The notes under the pieces: model-generated
Databases searched by the model: none
Told to the model about the DNA's origin: nothing
Seen by the model: the letters and a program-made list of their open reading frames with translations, nothing else
Assembly: GCA_964435475.1 (NCBI GenBank)
Contig: CAYSZB010000033.1
Location: 1 to 24,296, forward strand
Reading direction: 5' to 3'
Length of the DNA: 24,296 nt
DNA from: CAYSZB01 sp964435475
GTDB taxonomy: Bacteria > Chloroflexota > Anaerolineae > Anaerolineales > Anaerolineaceae
Translations under genes and position numbers: made by a program
Part shown: in pieces, positions 22,470-24,296 of the stretch
Layout: every line of letters starts with the position of its first letter
Numbering within the stretch: the stretch's first letter is position 1

Positions 22470-23558
22470 ATGTATCTGAAACTTGAAAACGTAACCAAAA
22501 CCTTCCCCCCACGCGGCAACACCGCCGAAGTCACCGCTGTGCACGACATCAGCCTGGACATTGAGAAAGGCGAACTGGTCACCCTGTTGGGACCCAGCGG
22601 CTGCGGCAAAACCACCACCCTGCGCATGATCGCCGGCTTTGAATTCCCCACACTGGGTAAGATCATCCTGGACGGGGTGGAAATAAACTCGCTACCCCCG
22701 CACAAACGCGACATGTCGATGGTCTTCCAGAGCTATGCCATCTTCCCGCACCTGACTGTTGAAGGCAACATCGCTTATGGGCTGAACGTCAAAAGACTGC
22801 CCAAGGCTGAGATCAAAAAGCGGGTCGAACGCGTTTTGGAACTGGTGCACCTGGAGGGATTCGGCGACCGTGCCCCCACCCAGCTTTCCGGCGGGCAGCA
22901 GCAGCGCGTCGCCCTGGCAAGGGCGTTGATCATGGAACCAAAGGTGCTGCTGATGGACGAGCCGCTCTCCAACCTGGATGCCAAGCTGCGCGAAGAAATG
23001 CGCACCGAGATCCGCCGCATCCAGAAGGAACTGAACATCACCAGTGTTTACGTCACCCACGACCAGATCGAAGCCATGACGCTTTCGGACCGCATCGTGA
23101 TCATGAACCAGGGCATTATCGAGCAGATCGGCTCACCGGTCGAGGTCTACCGCTATCCCAACAGTCGTTTTGTAGCGAATTTCATCGGGCGGGCAAATTT
23201 CGTGGATGGCATCGTAGTGGAGAAAGATCAAACCGCCCTGCAGGTACAGTCATTTAGCAAGGTCATCCACCTGCAGAACGTGTTACGCGACTTTGCCGCA
23301 CATGACAGGGTCACCCTGATCGTGCGCCCGGAGATGGTGCGCATCAAGAAGAGCGGTGAGCTATTCGACGGCACCATCCGGCGGGCAGCCTACCTGGGCG
23401 ACGTGATCGAATATGATGTGGAGATCGATGGGCAGCTGCTCACCGGTGTGGAGACCGACCCCTATGTGATGGAAATGTTCCCGCTAGGCGAGGCGGTGAC
23501 GGTCGGCTTTACCGAGGGTTGTTTGCAGGTGCTGCCGGCAGAAACACAGTTCAGTTAA
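22470..23558 (+). CDS. ABC transporter ATPase (FbpC/AfuC/PotA-like) with TOBE domain
   Basis: The 362-residue cytoplasmic ATPase powers the importer encoded just upstream. It has Walker A GPSGCGKT (41-48), Q-loop VFQSYAIFPH (Gln87), signature LSGGQQQRVALARAL (from 139), Walker B VLLMDEP (Glu164), the D-loop SNLDAKLR and the switch VTHDQIEA (His197). The C-terminal third (about 235-362) fits the TOBE region of CUT1/PotA/FbpC ATPases, which often carries regulation by ligand. The ATG at 22470 has GAGGA (22460-22464). A strong terminator follows. All catalytic residues are present. Confidence 0.95.
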   Translation: MYLKLENVTKTFPPRGNTAEVTAVHDISLDIEKGELVTLLGPSGCGKTTTLRMIAGFEFPTLGKIILDGVEINSLPPHKRDMSMVFQSYAIFPHLTVEGNIAYGLNVKRLPKAEIKKRVERVLELVHLEGFGDRAPTQLSGGQQQRVALARALIMEPKVLLMDEPLSNLDAKLREEMRTEIRRIQKELNITSVYVTHDQIEAMTLSDRIVIMNQGIIEQIGSPVEVYRYPNSRFVANFIGRANFVDGIVVEKDQTALQVQSFSKVIHLQNVLRDFAAHDRVTLIVRPEMVRIKKSGELFDGTIRRAAYLGDVIEYDVEIDGQLLTGVETDPYVMEMFPLGEAVTVGFTEGCLQVLPAETQFS

Positions 23559-23579
23559 GCTAAAAGTAGAAGAAACGGT

Positions 23580-23616
23580 AAAAGGCGGTGCATGATATTG
23601 ATGCATCGCCTTTTCC
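23580..23616. terminator. Terminator after the ABC operon, probably bidirectional
   Basis: AAAAGGCGGTGCAT (23580-23593) pairs with ATGCATCGCCTTTT (23601-23614) over 14 bp with one G-T pair and a seven-base loop. T-runs are present on both strands, so it also serves the convergent minus-strand gene ending at 23652. Confidence 0.9.
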
Positions 23617-23651
23617 TTACTCATTAATCAGGGTATTAGCCTGGACTGTTC

Positions 23652-24026
23652 TTATTTTTCTTTTTTGACCAGGAAATAAATACATCCGATGGCATACAAG
23701 GCATAGAGAATCGGGGTCAGGTAGATCAGACCATTGTGACCTCCCCAGATGGCATCTGCCACTCCGACAAGGAACCCGGCTGCAGTCGTTACCAGACCAC
23801 CGATCAGGATCCCCTTCATCAGGGCATACGAATCGCTTGTCCGGGCGAACCAGAAGATAACTGCCAGGCCAAGAAAAGCGGAACCCCAATAGCGGAAGGG
23901 GAATGCAGCTACCTGGTCAATCGTATCGCCATAAAGCTTCATCGTCAGGACCGGGAGCAACAAAAATGCCAGGCCAAAGATAAGTAAAATGATCGTTCCA
24001 AGGATAAAGAACAATTTACGTGTCAT
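23652..24026 (-). CDS. Small four-helix membrane protein of unknown function
   Basis: The 124-residue protein is almost entirely membrane-embedded, with four hydrophobic segments at about 5-28, 44-62, 70-92 and 100-119, and a Lys-rich end (VKKEK). A short polar stretch with YGDTIDQVAAFPFRYWG joins helices one and two. I do not recognise a catalytic motif or assign a family with confidence. The ATG at 24026 has a perfect GGAGG 5 nt upstream (24036-24032), which makes it a real gene. It is alone on its strand and converges on the ABC operon. Confidence 0.75.
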   Translation of the reverse strand: MTRKLFFILGTIILLIFGLAFLLLPVLTMKLYGDTIDQVAAFPFRYWGSAFLGLAVIFWFARTSDSYALMKGILIGGLVTTAAGFLVGVADAIWGGHNGLIYLTPILYALYAIGCIYFLVKKEK

Positions 24027-24105
24027 ATTTTCCTCCAGATGAATAGAAATGAATTGGTAAACAACCTAAAAAAATAATGATCACTCCCCAATATGTCCAA
24101 CCCTT

Positions 24106-24296
24106 TCAGCACCAACGACCTTGCGAATCAGGAGTCGCTACGTCAATGTGGGCATGTTGGTTTTTAATCCGCAATACGGGGTCGGTGTAAATATGAGCAT
24201 AGCACTTTTGGAGGCAAAATTCAAGACCCTTAAGACCTGGTTCTGTGAGTAGGTCAGCACATGGTATACACTTTTTAGATAAGTCATACGAGTTGT
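24106..24296 (-). CDS. Possible truncated reading frame running off the right edge
   Basis: On the minus strand a frame is open from the window edge to TGA at 24108-24106, 62 codons, with no ATG or GTG inside, so a start would have to lie outside the window. It reads Cys-rich (KKCIPCADLL...EFCLQKC) and ends ATPDSQGRWC. After the stop the same frame stays open to a TGA that overlaps the ATG of the next gene. This may be the 3' end of a real gene, a decayed one or chance. Confidence 0.25.
   Translation of the reverse strand, partial: NSYDLSKKCIPCADLLTEPGLKGLEFCLQKCYAHIYTDPVLRIKNQHAHIDVATPDSQGRWC

Overview
The window looks like a chromosomal piece from a Chloroflexota bacterium, most likely Anaerolineae. 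This is an inference from several features: moderately high GC, strong AGGAGG-type ribosome sites mixed with TTG starts, lipoprotein-type solute-binding proteins with the Thr/Ala-Ala-Cys lipobox style, and long secreted beta-helix proteins with CSLREAI and choice-of-anchor Q features. No rRNA, tRNA, CRISPR array, insertion sequence or phage gene was seen.

Layout. (1) 1-2235: housekeeping genes rplS (ribosomal protein L19), a class-I glutamine amidotransferase-like peptidase C26, and murI (glutamate racemase). (2) 2395-3096: an AT-rich orphan membrane protein with a zinc-ribbon-like four-cysteine centre. (3) 3388-9571: a five-gene operon with a nitrilase-family amidohydrolase, a ribose-type (CUT2) permease, a lipoprotein solute-binding protein, a natural fusion of double ATPase and second permease, and an isochorismatase-family cysteine hydrolase; a strong terminator closes it. 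Two unrelated C-N hydrolases bracket one importer, which suggests uptake and stepwise hydrolysis of an amide- or ureide-type compound. (4) 9993-11270: an MFS exporter. (5) 11446-12897: a secreted beta-helix protein, convergent with a DEAD-box RNA helicase (12954-14192, minus). (6) A lipoprotein serpin (14419-15702, minus), divergent from a 972-residue secreted protein with eight modules of beta-helix rung plus glycine-rich loop, followed by a Calx-beta domain. (7) 19078-23558: an ABC importer of the FbpA/AfuA type (binding protein, fused double permease with a large internal insertion, ATPase). (8) 23652-24026: a small four-helix membrane protein on the minus strand, then a possible truncated reading frame at the right edge.

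Regulation. Good sigma-70-like promoters precede rplS, both secreted beta-helix genes and the second ABC operon. In both ABC operons a stable hairpin directly follows the binding-protein gene, consistent with the binding protein being made in excess over the membrane components. Rho-independent terminators close four of the transcription units.

Most interesting: the hydrolase/transporter operon; the glycine-loop beta-helix protein; the shared C-terminal tail (Phe-Leu-Pro-x-x-x-Arg-stop) of the two unrelated secreted proteins; the membrane insertion inside the second permease domain; and an inverted repeat between the divergent serpin and glycine-loop genes.
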